Of a DNA stretch of 64,000 nt, positions 1-9,072 are shown piece after piece. Position 1 is the stretch's first letter. Each line of letters opens with the position of its first letter. This DNA comes from Methylocapsa palsarum (lineage in GTDB: Bacteria; Pseudomonadota; Alphaproteobacteria; Rhizobiales; Beijerinckiaceae), in the NCBI RefSeq assembly GCF_900114285.1, contig NZ_FOSN01000008.1, positions 124,001 through 188,000 on the forward strand. The letters are read 5' to 3'. The position numbers and the translations under genes are program-made. The notes below the pieces were generated by a model that was not told the origin of the DNA, did not search any database, and saw only the letters and a list, made by a program, of their open reading frames with translations.

Positions 1-1
1 A

Positions 2-319
2 CGCGCGAACGGCGGCAAGCCGGCGAGGAAAGGGCGCGCCGAAGCCGAACGCCAGTCCGGCCGGCGCGAGCCTTCGCCGCGCAAGGATACCGCCCCCGCA
101 AAAAAGCGGATTTGGGCGATCGAGGAAAAGATGCGCAAATTCCAGGATCTCATCGCGCGCATCGACAAGGCTCTGGCCAATCCGGCGGCGTTCTCCAAAG
201 ACCCGGCGAAGTCGGCGCAACTCTCGGCGCAACGGGGCGAACTTGAGAAAGCCCTCATGCTGGCCGAGGAAGAATGGCTTGAGCTTTCCGGCGAATCCGA
301 GTCCGCGCAGGCCGGGTGA
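2..319 (+). CDS. ABC-F family ATPase, C-terminal end only (Uup/EttA-like)
   Basis: About 105 codons of an open frame run in from the left edge without a stop and end at TGA. The visible part is a Lys/Arg-rich linker followed by a helical, probably coiled-coil segment. That segment has alternating acidic and basic residues, a short NPAAFSKDP turn, and ends in an EEEWLEL motif. This matches the C-terminal tail of ABC-F ATPases (Uup/YheS/EttA type), soluble proteins that act on ribosomes. Both ATP-binding cassettes would lie upstream of the window, so subfamily and substrate cannot be judged. The ATG at 131 is an internal methionine, not the start. It converges on the NRPS-like gene with a gap of about 30 bp. 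Confidence 0.75.
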   Translation, partial: RANGGKPARKGRAEAERQSGRREPSPRKDTAPAKKRIWAIEEKMRKFQDLIARIDKALANPAAFSKDPAKSAQLSAQRGELEKALMLAEEEWLELSGESESAQAG

Positions 320-348
320 AGCGCCGAAGATCCTGCTCCTGACGCAAC

Positions 349-3300
349 TCAGGCGTCAGCGAGTTCGCCGGATCGGGCCTTGATTTGTTCCGCGACCGCC
401 TTCGGCTCCGCCGGCGCGCCGACCCATTCCGAATTGCCCGGAATCTGTTCGCCCTTCATGACGAGGGTGAGCGGCCCGAGCCGCGCATAATCCGCGACCA
501 GAGTGTCGTAGAGGACCGTCGAGCCCGCCCCGACGCAGACGCCTTTGCCGATATGGACCTTGCCGACCTTCATCACGCGATCCTCGTAAAGATGCGTCTG
601 CAAGGCGCACAGATTGTTCAGCGAGACAAAATCGCCGACGGTGACGCAATCGAATTCCGTGAGATCGGTTGTGTCCATATAGACGCCGCGCCCGAACTTC
701 GAGCCAAAGAGCCGCAGCAGCCACGGCAGAAACGGCGTTCCACGCAGATGATCGAGCAGAACCTTGCCCGCCATGCCCCAATAGATCACGGCGACGGCTT
801 CCGTCCGCATCGCCCACCAGGACCACATGGGTTTGATCATCGGCTCATAGCGGCCCATCGTGATCCACTTCAGGACGATGACGACGAGGGTCAGGGCGAG
901 GCAAATGGCGATGGAGGCGACGACGAACAGGCCCAGCACCTCGAGATACTTGCCCTCGAGCGCGCTCTTGCTGAACCATTCGACCGCCCAGGTGCCGAAC
1001 GTGATGAACAGCATCGTCGGCATCGAAATCGTCATGGCCTCGAAAGAGGCGCGCGCGAACTTTTTCCAGCCCGGAGCCTCGTAGGTCCAGCTCGCGCCGC
1101 CGCCGTCGAATTTCTGCCGGACGGGAAGCTTGATGGGCGGCGATCCGAACCAGGTGTCGCCTTCGCGCATCATGTTGTTCGCCGGAGGCTTCGACTTGAT
1201 GCCGATCAGGGCGTTGGCGGGAATGTCCGAGCCGGTCGGCACCACCGCGTTGTTGCCGACGAAAACCCGGGGGCCGGTCCTTACTTTTTTCAGGTACATC
1301 CAGCCGTTGCGGATTTCCTCGTCGCCCAGGACGACTTCGTCGGCGATGAAGCATTTCTCGCCGATTTCGACGAGATCGTAACGTCCCGCGAGATTGGTCG
1401 AGATTTCCGCATCCTTGCCGATCTTGGCGCCCATCAAGCGGTACCAGGTGCGCATGTACATCGTCGCATAGAGCGATGACAGGGTTTCGAGTGTGATCTC
1501 GGTGGCGAGCGCGACGGCCCATTTGCGGAAATAGAACGAGGAATGGACCGAGTAAGTCCCTTCGCGGACCGAGGGGAGAATGATCCATCGGCACGCCGCG
1601 ATGAAGCCGACCGTGACCAGCACCATCACGAAGGCCGTCGGCCAGGCCATGACCGGAATGGAGGCCATATAGACAGTCCGGTCGATGTCGGCGGTGCCGA
1701 TCATATCGTCGATCCTGTCGAAAACCCAGAACGCCGGAAAAATCGGCAGCAATCCCAAAGGCGGAATCGCCAGGATCAGCACGAGGTAGAGCAGCGTCAT
1801 GAACCGCCGCTGAGCCAGCGGCGCCTTCGAGGGCGCGTCGAGCTCGTCGCGATCAACCATGCCGATCTTGCGGCCCGGAGAACCATCCCAGCTTTCCCAG
1901 GCGCCGACGCGGCCGCCGGCGCCGATCGAGGTCAGGTCCTGCAGCTCCGCGCCCTCGCCGATGACGACGTCGTTTTCAATCACGCAGGACGAGCCGATAT
2001 AGGCCTGCGCGCCGATGTCGACCGGACCAATGACGAGTTCCGCGCCCTCGATTCGCGCATTGGCCACGTTGGCGATCGACCCGATGCTGGCGCCGGCGCC
2101 GATCGACACGAGGTCGATCGCTCCCGCGTCGATTTCGCCGATGATCGCGTCGTCTCCGATTCTGGCGCCGAGCGCGCGCAGATAGATCCGGATAAGGGGC
2201 GAGCCCTGAAACCATTTGATGTGGACGAGACCAAGGAACCGTCTCACCAGCCACCACCGGAAATAATAGACGCCCCAGAGCGGATAGCGCCCTGGTCTCG
2301 TTCGTCCGATCAACAGCCATTTCATCGCGATCACGAGAAAGACCGTCACGACATTGATGCACATGTAAACGGCGATGAGCGAGACGACCTCCTCAAGGAA
2401 GCTCGCGTCGGCGCCGGTCAGCAGCATGTAGCTCACGAACACGCCGAGCCATTGCACGGTCACGAGCCCGAGAATGACCGGAAGCGCAGCCGCCTGGGCG
2501 AGACCGCACAGGAAACGCCGCAGCAAAGGAGGCGGCTCGAACGAAAGATCCTCCGGCGCTGCCGCGTTCATCCATTTCGAGTCGAAATGTTCAGCAAGGC
2601 CGCGCAGCGTGCGGGCGGTGTAGACGTCCTGCAAGGTGATTCGCGCCAGCGCGTGAGTCTCGCGCACAAACGAGACGAATCGCGCGGCGAGCAGGGAATG
2701 GCCGCCGAGGTCGGTGAAGAAATCCGCGTCAAAAGGTATGGGTTGAGGCGGAAAAACGCGTTTCGCCGCCTCGAGAAGTTTTGCTTCCGTGTCGTTACGC
2801 GGCTCTTCCTGCGCATCGCCCGGATCCGTGGCGGTGAGTTCCGCGATTTTCAGGCTCTTGCGGTCGACCTTCCCGGACGACAGCTTCGGCAGGCTCTCGA
2901 CGAATTCATACCGCGAGGGAACCATATAGGCTGGGAGACTGGCCTTCAGTTCCGCGCGCACGACTCGCGTTTCGATCTCGGCGCCAAAGGACGGAACGAC
3001 GAAAGCGACAAGCTGCTCCATTCCGTCGTCGGTGCGAAGCACCACCGCCGCATGCGCGACGCCGGGGATATCCGACAGCTTGGCTTCGATTTCGCCAAGC
3101 TCCACGCGAAAGCCGCGGACCTTCACCTGATCGTCGATCCTGCCGCGGAACAGGATATCTCCATTGACGCTGATCTCGACGGCGTCGCCGGAGCGATACA
3201 GGATCGGATCCTCGATCCCGGAAACGAAGGGCGAGGCGCCCGAGAAAGGATTGGCGATGAATTTTTCGGCGGTGAGCTCGGGCCGGCGCAGATAGCCTTT

Positions 3301-4512
3301 CGCGACCCCCGGGCCGCCGATGAGAAGTTCGCCTTCGACATTTGGTCCGACAAGAGCGAGACGCTCGTCCGCGACATAGCAGCTGTAATTCGGGATCGGC
3401 CGCCCGATGGTGACAGGTTCGCCGATCGCCACTTCGGCGACGGTCGCGACGACGGTCGCCTCCGTGGGTCCGTAGGAATTGAAGATCGTGCGCCCCGGTT
3501 TGCACCAGCGGCTGGCGATCGCCGGCGGACACGCCTCGCCGCCAAGGATGATGACGCGCAATGTGGCGACGTCGCGCGGCATGAGGGCGAGAAGCGTCGG
3601 CACTGTGTCGAGCACCGTGACGCCGTTGGCTTCCATGATGTCGGGCAGCTTTTCCGCCTCGCCCAAAGTTTCCTGGTTCGCGACAAGGAGGCTCGCGCCG
3701 ACCATGTACGGAAGCCAGATTTCCTCCATGGACAGGTCGAAGGCGGTCGAGGCGCCTTGAAAAACGACGTCGCTCGCGCGCAGGCCGTAGACTTCGTTGG
3801 CCGAGCGCAGATAATGGCAAATATTGCGGTTTGAAATCACGATGCCTTTGGGCGTTCCCGTCGAGCCCGAGGTATAGATCAGATAGGCGGGATCGTCGGG
3901 CGTGGCTCCAAGAGCCCTGGCGTCAACTCTCCCCGCCGCATAGGGATCGCCCCAGTTCTGTTCGCCGAAGGCCTTGGCCGCATCCCCGCCCCCGAAGTCC
4001 TGATGTCCGAACTCCGGTTCGGCCACGTCGTGAAAGATCCAGACGGGGCAGGCGACCTGTCCGGCGAGCTTCGGTTCAAAAGCGGCCGACGTCAAAATCC
4101 CTTTCGTCTCAGCGTCGGTCAGGCAAACGGCGATGCGCTCCACCGGCGCGTCCGCGTCGAACGGCAGCCAGGCGGCGCCGGTCTTTGCGATCGCGATCTG
4201 GGAAATCAGCAGCTCGTGGCCGCGCGGCATCCAGAGCCCGACGACGTCCCCCGGACGGATTCCGTTCCGCAGGAGACCGCGGGCGAGCGCTTCGGCCCTC
4301 GCGTCAACCTCGAAATACGTGAGTTTGACGTCCAGCGTCGCCATGGCGATCGCGTCGGGGCGGGAGGCGACCGTCGCAGCGAAGATCTCGCAGAGCAATT
4401 CATCCCGGATCAGATCCGGGCGCGACGCCCCGTAGAGGATGGCGTCTTTCAGAGGCTCCGGCGCGAAGCGATCATTTTGCGCAGTGGTGTCTGCGTTCGC
4501 CAGATGCGGCAT
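349..4512 (-). CDS. Pls/PosA-type NRPS-like protein: adenylation domain, carrier domain and three membrane/beta-helix modules
   Basis: A 1387-residue protein. The N-terminal 560 or so residues are an amino-acid adenylation domain with visible core motifs: YTSGSTGTPKG (near 213), NSYGPTEATV, YRSGD, GRIDDQVKVRGFR and LSSGKVDRK. A peptidyl-carrier domain follows, with the phosphopantetheine serine in LGGHSL near residue 603. The rest has no condensation or thioesterase domain. Instead it repeats three times: a pair of hydrophobic segments (about 665-740, 895-975, 1155-1220), each followed by a left-handed beta-helix hexapeptide-like stretch (about 780-870, 1025-1115, 1270-1375). That is the architecture of poly-lysine synthetase (Pls) and related PosA-type proteins, which condense an amino acid at the membrane. 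The substrate cannot be read reliably here. It stands alone, upstream of nothing obviously biosynthetic. No phosphopantetheinyl transferase or exporter gene is visible nearby. Confidence 0.88.
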   Translation of the reverse strand: MPHLANADTTAQNDRFAPEPLKDAILYGASRPDLIRDELLCEIFAATVASRPDAIAMATLDVKLTYFEVDARAEALARGLLRNGIRPGDVVGLWMPRGHELLISQIAIAKTGAAWLPFDADAPVERIAVCLTDAETKGILTSAAFEPKLAGQVACPVWIFHDVAEPEFGHQDFGGGDAAKAFGEQNWGDPYAAGRVDARALGATPDDPAYLIYTSGSTGTPKGIVISNRNICHYLRSANEVYGLRASDVVFQGASTAFDLSMEEIWLPYMVGASLLVANQETLGEAEKLPDIMEANGVTVLDTVPTLLALMPRDVATLRVIILGGEACPPAIASRWCKPGRTIFNSYGPTEATVVATVAEVAIGEPVTIGRPIPNYSCYVADERLALVGPNVEGELLIGGPGVAKGYLRRPELTAEKFIANPFSGASPFVSGIEDPILYRSGDAVEISVNGDILFRGRIDDQVKVRGFRVELGEIEAKLSDIPGVAHAAVVLRTDDGMEQLVAFVVPSFGAEIETRVVRAELKASLPAYMVPSRYEFVESLPKLSSGKVDRKSLKIAELTATDPGDAQEEPRNDTEAKLLEAAKRVFPPQPIPFDADFFTDLGGHSLLAARFVSFVRETHALARITLQDVYTARTLRGLAEHFDSKWMNAAAPEDLSFEPPPLLRRFLCGLAQAAALPVILGLVTVQWLGVFVSYMLLTGADASFLEEVVSLIAVYMCINVVTVFLVIAMKWLLIGRTRPGRYPLWGVYYFRWWLVRRFLGLVHIKWFQGSPLIRIYLRALGARIGDDAIIGEIDAGAIDLVSIGAGASIGSIANVANARIEGAELVIGPVDIGAQAYIGSSCVIENDVVIGEGAELQDLTSIGAGGRVGAWESWDGSPGRKIGMVDRDELDAPSKAPLAQRRFMTLLYLVLILAIPPLGLLPIFPAFWVFDRIDDMIGTADIDRTVYMASIPVMAWPTAFVMVLVTVGFIAACRWIILPSVREGTYSVHSSFYFRKWAVALATEITLETLSSLYATMYMRTWYRLMGAKIGKDAEISTNLAGRYDLVEIGEKCFIADEVVLGDEEIRNGWMYLKKVRTGPRVFVGNNAVVPTGSDIPANALIGIKSKPPANNMMREGDTWFGSPPIKLPVRQKFDGGGASWTYEAPGWKKFARASFEAMTISMPTMLFITFGTWAVEWFSKSALEGKYLEVLGLFVVASIAICLALTLVVIVLKWITMGRYEPMIKPMWSWWAMRTEAVAVIYWGMAGKVLLDHLRGTPFLPWLLRLFGSKFGRGVYMDTTDLTEFDCVTVGDFVSLNNLCALQTHLYEDRVMKVGKVHIGKGVCVGAGSTVLYDTLVADYARLGPLTLVMKGEQIPGNSEWVGAPAEPKAVAEQIKARSGELADA

Positions 4513-4695
4513 GTCAGTTCCAATTCAGGCTAATGCGCCGCCAAAGCTTGCATCCCCAGGAAGCGCTTTCACCGACGCTTTTGGCGCTAACGCGCGAATC
4601 CCGGCGGCGACAGCGACTTTCTGATAATTTCCTGAATGCGTCATGAACGCCATTGCGCGTTCAAGATCAAGACAAACCATTTCGCAGGGCGAGAC

Positions 4696-5544
4696 CTAGT
4701 CTTTGGCGACGACCGATATATCGGGAGCGGCCGGATTTTTCATTCCGACAATGTGATAGCCGGCGTCCACGTGAAGGATTTCGCCCGTTATCCCGCGAGA
4801 CATCGGCGACAACAAAAAAGCGGCGCTCTCGCCCACTTCCTCGATCGTCACCGAGCGGCGCAGCGGCGCGTTATATTCGTTCCACTTCAAAATATATCGA
4901 AAATCGCCAATGCCGGAGGCGGCGAGCGTCTTGATCGGCCCGGCCGAAATGGCGTTGATGCGGATATTGCTGCCGCCAAGGTCGGCGGCGAGATAGCGCA
5001 CGCTCGCCTCGAGCGCGGCCTTCGCGACGCCCATCACGTTATAATGCGGCATCCATTTCTCGGCCCCGTAATAGGTCAGGGTGAGCATCGACCCGCCGTT
5101 TGGCATCAGCTTTTCTGCGCGCTGCGCCACCGCGGTGAAGGAATAACAGGACACCAGCAGCGTATTGTTGAAGTTTTCCGCCGAAGTGTCGACATACCGG
5201 CCGGTCAGCTGGTCCTTGTCGGAAAAGGCGACACAATGCACGACGAAATCAAGCGTCCCCCAGATGCGCTCGATTTCCGAGAAAGTGGCGTCGAGGCTGG
5301 CCGGATCGGTGACGTCGCAATGACCGAGCACCGCGCCGTCAAGCTCGAGCGCCAGCGGACGGACCCGTTTTTCGAGCGATTCGCCCTGATAGGTGAACGC
5401 AAGCTCGGCGCCCGCGTCGCGGGCCGCTTTGGCGATGCCCCAGGCGATCGAACGATTGTTCGCGAGCCCCATCACCAAGCCGCGTTTTCCGGCGAGGATT
5501 CCAGATGTCGTGAAGCCAGGAGTCAGGGTTTCCGGTTGCGTCAT
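4696..5544 (-). CDS. fabI: Enoyl-[acyl-carrier-protein] reductase (NADH), FabI
   Basis: A short-chain dehydrogenase of about 282 residues that performs the last reduction of each fatty-acid elongation cycle. The N-terminal nucleotide-binding region reads GLANNRSIAWGIA, the usual FabI variant of the glycine-rich loop. The active-site region shows YYGAEKWMPHYNVMGVAK, which contains the two conserved tyrosines and the catalytic lysine. INAISAGPIKTLAASGI and the C-terminal GEILHVDAGYH are also typical. An in-frame ATG exists 33 bp upstream, but the start at 5544 has a GGAA-type ribosome site and fits family length better. In many Hyphomicrobiales fabI lies close to the dnaJ/pdxH group; here the sigma/anti-sigma pair lies between them (inference from remembered synteny). 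Confidence 0.95.
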   Translation of the reverse strand: MTQPETLTPGFTTSGILAGKRGLVMGLANNRSIAWGIAKAARDAGAELAFTYQGESLEKRVRPLALELDGAVLGHCDVTDPASLDATFSEIERIWGTLDFVVHCVAFSDKDQLTGRYVDTSAENFNNTLLVSCYSFTAVAQRAEKLMPNGGSMLTLTYYGAEKWMPHYNVMGVAKAALEASVRYLAADLGGSNIRINAISAGPIKTLAASGIGDFRYILKWNEYNAPLRRSVTIEEVGESAAFLLSPMSRGITGEILHVDAGYHIVGMKNPAAPDISVVAKD

Positions 5545-5584
5545 TCTGGTTCCGGATCTGAGCGTGAGGGAATGCAATCGATGT

Positions 5585-5610
5585 GGAACGACCGCCGTAT
5601 CCGCCGCGTT
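5585..5610 (+). promoter_or_regulatory. Candidate EcfG (general stress response) promoter
   Basis: GGAAC at 5585-5589 and CGTT at 5607-5610 are separated by exactly 17 bp. This matches the consensus GGAAC-N16/17-CGTT used by the alphaproteobacterial general stress sigma factor EcfG. It points toward the ECF sigma gene whose start is 227 bp away, implying a leader of about 220 bases. It also overlaps the fabI promoter region on the other strand. One perfect match can occur by chance. Confidence 0.45.
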
Positions 5611-5684
5611 TAAGCGCTAAGGGCTTTGAACGCAAGGCGGCGAGCGAACAAGAGCCGGGATTTCGAACCGCCCAGAAGTTCGAC

Positions 5685-5719
5685 GTTCGTTTCACATTTC
5701 TTTTTGAAGTTCGTTTCAC
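5685..5719. repeat. Direct repeat GTTCGTTTCAC, two copies 24 bp apart
   Basis: GTTCGTTTCAC occurs at 5685-5695 and again at 5709-5719, in a T-rich stretch between fabI and the ECF sigma gene. Spacing of about two helical turns is compatible with a regulator binding site, but no factor is recognised. The rest of the 5578-5836 spacer holds no supported gene. Confidence 0.4.
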
Positions 5720-5836
5720 TTTGTTTTGTTGTATGCGCGGGGCGCGGCGGGGATTATCATAAAAAAATTCGTCCGGACCGCGGGAAACGGTCGTTTGAAG
5801 GGCGCTGAATAAAATGCGCCGAAACGGAGCGCGGCG

Positions 5837-6409
5837 ATGAGCTTGCGAGACGAACTCAAGACATTCGCTCCGCGATTGCGCCGGTTCGCGCGCGCTCTGG
5901 CCGCCGGGCGTCCCGGCGAAAACGAATGCGCGGACAGTCTCGTTCGCGCGGCCCTGATGAAAACTCTCGAGATCGGCGGGCCTCGGCGGCTGAGCGATCT
6001 TAATATCCATCTCTACGGGCTGCTGATCGACCTGCATCATGAGGCCGCTCAAATTTCAAACTTGAGCGCGGCTTCGGCCCTGGAAAACCTCGGGAGCCAG
6101 GCTGGCGGCGGCCGCGCGGCGGAGGTTCCTTCTTCCTTTTCTCGCGACTCCCTGCCCGGAGCGCTCGCCAAATTGACCACGGAAGAAAGGGAAGCGCTAG
6201 CGCTCGTGGTGATCGAGCGGTTCAGCTATGCGCAGGCCGCCCGAATTCTCAAGATTTCCCGTCCCCTTCTAATCTCCAGGCTGTCGCGCGCGCGCGCGAC
6301 TCTTGGCGAAAATCTGCGGGGCGAAAACCTGTGGGGCGAAAACCTGCGAGGAACGACAATCCTGCACCCCTCCAGACCGCGCCCAAGCCATCTTCGCGTG
6401 GTGAAATAG
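5837..6409 (+). CDS. ECF-type RNA polymerase sigma factor
   Basis: A 190-residue protein. Residues about 7-60 resemble sigma region 2, and about 112-160 form a clear region 4 with a helix-turn-helix (FSYAQAARILKIS, then SRLSRARATL). A short linker replaces region 3, as in ECF sigma factors. The C-terminus is odd. After region 4 there are three in-frame 15-bp DNA repeats (6305-6349) encoding the tandem peptide GENLR/GENLW/GENLR, then a basic tail. The next gene, 32 bp downstream, encodes a membrane protein that looks like its anti-sigma factor. A candidate stress promoter lies upstream. The ECF subgroup cannot be assigned by eye. Confidence 0.8.
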   Translation: MSLRDELKTFAPRLRRFARALAAGRPGENECADSLVRAALMKTLEIGGPRRLSDLNIHLYGLLIDLHHEAAQISNLSAASALENLGSQAGGGRAAEVPSSFSRDSLPGALAKLTTEEREALALVVIERFSYAQAARILKISRPLLISRLSRARATLGENLRGENLWGENLRGTTILHPSRPRPSHLRVVK

Positions 6410-6441
6410 CTGCCGCCGTCGCCAAACAGGAAGGATCGAAA

Positions 6442-7362
6442 GTGAGCCGCGCGCCTCCGGTCACAGAGGAGGATCTGCACGCCCTTGTCGACGGGGAAAC
6501 AGATCCCGCCCGCCGCGACGCGGTCTTCAGCTTTTTGTCCGGGTCGCCCGCCGAGGCGGCGAAGGTTGACGCGTGGCGGCGCCAGAACGAGGCGATCCGC
6601 GCATGGTTCGCGCGGATCGAATCTGAGCCTTTCGATCTGTCGACGACCTTGGCCCCGGCCCCGCGCCCCGGCATCGCCGGAAAAGCCTCGGCGACGGCGC
6701 CAAATCAGGGGCGGAACGAAACAGCGAAAACTCCATGGAGCTTTCAATCCTCGAGGGGCGATCCGTCCTCAAAAAGCGACCCGTCCTCGACAAGCAAGCT
6801 GTCCTGGCCGGATATCGAATTCTGGCGGAGCTTTAAGGTTACCGGGATCGCGCTGGCGTTTCTGAGCGGGCTTGGCGTCGCGGCGGGGTTTATGTCGCTA
6901 TTCGGCTACGCCCATGTTGGAGGCTCGCCAGGCGAAGCCCCGGCCAGCGTCGGAGGGGACGCGTCTTTCATCAATCGGACGAAGGCTGCGCTGCTCGATT
7001 TCACGCCGTCCGGAGAGTCGGCTCCGACGCATCAGAGCGCTTCGCTCAAAGCGCTGATCTTGCCGAACCTTTCGGGAACCGGCCTGCGGCTCACCGGGGT
7101 TCGGGTCGTTCCTGGCGAAAAGGATCGGATGGTCTGTCTTTTTTACGCCAGGGGAACGGCCGGCGCGATCGCCCTCTGCGCCGAGGCGAAAGCCGACGGC
7201 GACAAGCCGGGGCTCCATGAAACCGAACAATCCCCAAATCGAACCATCTGGTGGACGCAGAACCGGGCGAAATACGCTCTGTCGGGGCCGCTGTCGGAGG
7301 CCGAACTTCATTCGCTCGCCAATCAGGCGCGCCATGAGATCGAGGCGTTCGACGCTCATTGA
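6442..7362 (+). CDS. Membrane-anchored anti-sigma factor (putative)
   Basis: About 306 residues from a GTG start preceded by a strong AGGAAGGA ribosome site. An in-frame ATG at 6331 would overlap the sigma gene and has no such site. The cytoplasmic N-terminus (EEDLHALVDGETDP) resembles the anti-sigma helical domain; the usual zinc-binding His/Cys set is absent. A disordered Ser/Pro-rich linker leads to one transmembrane helix near residues 130-150 (GIALAFLSGLGVAAGF), then a periplasmic domain of about 150 residues with a cysteine pair. Placement directly after an ECF sigma gene is the usual arrangement of sigma and its sequestering partner. The signal sensed is unknown. Confidence 0.7.
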   Translation: MSRAPPVTEEDLHALVDGETDPARRDAVFSFLSGSPAEAAKVDAWRRQNEAIRAWFARIESEPFDLSTTLAPAPRPGIAGKASATAPNQGRNETAKTPWSFQSSRGDPSSKSDPSSTSKLSWPDIEFWRSFKVTGIALAFLSGLGVAAGFMSLFGYAHVGGSPGEAPASVGGDASFINRTKAALLDFTPSGESAPTHQSASLKALILPNLSGTGLRLTGVRVVPGEKDRMVCLFYARGTAGAIALCAEAKADGDKPGLHETEQSPNRTIWWTQNRAKYALSGPLSEAELHSLANQARHEIEAFDAH

Positions 7363-7410
7363 TGGGCGCGGCGCGGCTTCACACGGGAACGGGCCTCGCG
7401 CCCGCGCAGT

Positions 7411-8358
7411 TCAGGCCATGTCGCCGCGCGGATTGTAGGGTTTTTGCGCCTCCCACCGGCGCATGAGCGCGAGAAGTTCGCTGTCCTGCTCGTCGGGCAA
7501 GACGATCCGCAAGGTGATCAGCAGGTCGCCAGCGGGAGATCCGGGCAATCCCTTGCCGCGCAGCCGCAAGGTGCGGCCGCCGTTGGAGCCGGCGGGAATC
7601 GCAAGCTCGACAGCGCCATCGAGGGTCGGAGCCGACACCTTCGCTCCCAGAACGGCTTCGTAAAGCGTCACCGGCAGGTCGAGCCGCAAATCACGCCCCT
7701 CGACGCGGAAAAACGGATGTTTGCCGATCCGGACGGTCACGATGGCGTCGCCGGGTTCGCCATTGGAGGCGCCAGGCTGACCCTGCCGCTTGAGCCGGAT
7801 CTGGCGGCCATCCTCGATCCCGGCAGGAACCGATACTTCAAGGGTGCGGCCCGTTGGCAGGCTCACCCGCGCCGTCGTGCCCTTGACGGCCTCCGGCAGG
7901 CCGATCGTCACGGTCGCCGCGACGTCTTCTCCTCGCGCGGGCGGCTGTCTCTGGCCAGCTCCCCTGCGCCCGCCCGCGCCGGCCCCGAAAATGTCGCCAA
8001 AGATATCCGCGGGATCGAATCCCGCGCGCCCCCGGCCCCCGCCAAAATTGAATTCGAAATTTTCAAACCCGGTCGCGCCCGCGCGCCGGCCGCCGCCGGG
8101 ACCTCCGGCTCCGAAACCCTCGAACCCCTGATAACGCGGCTTGCCTTCCGCGTCGATTTCGCCCCGATCGAACGCGGCCCGCTTTTTCTCGTCTCCGATG
8201 ATCTCGTAGGCGGCGCTCACCTCGGCGAACTTTTCCTTCGCCTTCGATTCCTGGCTATGATCGGGATGATATTTTTTCGCAAGCTTGCGGAAGGCCTTCT
8301 TGATCTCGGCAAGGTCGGCCGATTTCGCAACGCCCAAAACACTATATGGATCACGCAT
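7411..8358 (-). CDS. DnaJ C-terminal domain co-chaperone, CbpA type
   Basis: A 315-residue class B J-protein. An N-terminal J domain (about 1-70) contains the HPD motif at YHPDHS, which stimulates Hsp70 ATPase. A Gly/Phe-rich region with GGR repeats follows (about 80-140). Two beta-sandwich client-binding domains run from about 145 to 300, for example [18 protein letters not shown] and [21 protein letters not shown]. There is no Cys-rich zinc finger, so it is CbpA/DnaJ2-like rather than canonical DnaJ. The [13 protein letters not shown] signature is typical. It faces the anti-sigma gene convergently and is the downstream neighbour of a lipoprotein gene on the same strand. Confidence 0.92.
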   Translation of the reverse strand: MRDPYSVLGVAKSADLAEIKKAFRKLAKKYHPDHSQESKAKEKFAEVSAAYEIIGDEKKRAAFDRGEIDAEGKPRYQGFEGFGAGGPGGGRRAGATGFENFEFNFGGGRGRAGFDPADIFGDIFGAGAGGRRGAGQRQPPARGEDVAATVTIGLPEAVKGTTARVSLPTGRTLEVSVPAGIEDGRQIRLKRQGQPGASNGEPGDAIVTVRIGKHPFFRVEGRDLRLDLPVTLYEAVLGAKVSAPTLDGAVELAIPAGSNGGRTLRLRGKGLPGSPAGDLLITLRIVLPDEQDSELLALMRRWEAQKPYNPRGDMA

Positions 8359-8477
8359 CTATTGAGCCCACTCCCGCGCTCGCCCGTCATGGCGCCAGCG
8401 CCAATGTCTCACGCGCGATTTGGGATTTCCCCGCGCCGAGCGCAAGGTTTAGCGGTTTCGCGGCGCACGCGTCAAAA

Positions 8478-8909
8478 TTATGACGCCGCCATCAGCGTCT
8501 TTTGCGCGGGCTTGAGTTCGGTGATGCTCCAATCTGCGCCCTGGGCCGAACAGGCGGTGCCGCGCATCGATTGCTCCTCTCCCTTGCGATCGAGCTTGAC
8601 GGCGAAGGCGCGGCAGACCCGCGCGTCAGAGGAATAGGCCTTGCCCGAGGGCGTGAACGAGCCTTTGGCGCCCGACGCCGGATTGTCCCAGGCGACCGGC
8701 AAGCCATTGCCCTGGAGGTCAAGCGCGGTCGAGAGCGCCGCCCTGGCCCGGCGCCAATCCTCCGCGTCGAGCTGCCGGACGAGAACCGCCTCCGGAATGG
8801 CGCCTGTCGCATCGTCTCTTGACGCCGACAGCGAAGCGATCGGCATCGAAACAGCGCATCCCGCGAGCGTCAGGGCGAGGCAAGCGGCGGCGCCGGCGCG
8901 CCAGCACAC
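8478..8909 (-). CDS. RT0821/Lpp0805-family surface lipoprotein (putative)
   Basis: About 143 residues. A hydrophobic N-terminus ends in a lipobox, LTLAGC, so the mature protein is probably an acylated outer-membrane lipoprotein. The C-terminal half (GSFTPSGKAYSSDARVCRAFAV, then GTACSAQGADWSI) resembles the 17-kDa surface antigen/RT0821 domain with its paired cysteines. The frame stays open upstream to 9227, but that overlaps pdxH on the opposite strand. I choose a GTG at 8909 because it places a short basic stretch directly before the signal helix; an ATG at 9017 is the alternative. Neither has a convincing ribosome site. Lying between dnaJ and pdxH is a familiar arrangement in related genomes. 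Confidence 0.65.
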   Translation of the reverse strand: MCWRAGAAACLALTLAGCAVSMPIASLSASRDDATGAIPEAVLVRQLDAEDWRRARAALSTALDLQGNGLPVAWDNPASGAKGSFTPSGKAYSSDARVCRAFAVKLDRKGEEQSMRGTACSAQGADWSITELKPAQKTLMAAS

Positions 8910-9072
8910 GGCTGAAGCGCGCGTGGTTATGACTGGCCCGGGTTCTGGTCTAGGACAGCGGCTGGGTTTATACCTGTAATCGCAGCGCACGCTCTTCCCC
9001 GTCACGAACCGCAGCATTAAGAATTTTCTCGCAAAAATTGTCTCGCAAGAATTTTCTCTTTGGAGAGTAGCT

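Noticed and set aside
339-359. Hairpin CTGACGC/GCGTCAG at the end of the NRPS-like gene
   Set aside because: Only seven pairs with no U-tract, partly coding; not enough for a terminator call.
1543-3834. 763-codon open frame opposite the NRPS-like gene
   Set aside because: High-GC shadow frame; Arg/Asp/His-rich composition with no motif, while the opposite strand has complete domain motifs.
5626-5808. 60-codon frame downstream of the EcfG-like box
   Set aside because: No ribosome site and it covers the repeated T-rich motif; more likely leader RNA.
7444-8637. 397-codon open frame opposite dnaJ
   Set aside because: Antisense shadow; dnaJ motifs are intact on the minus strand.
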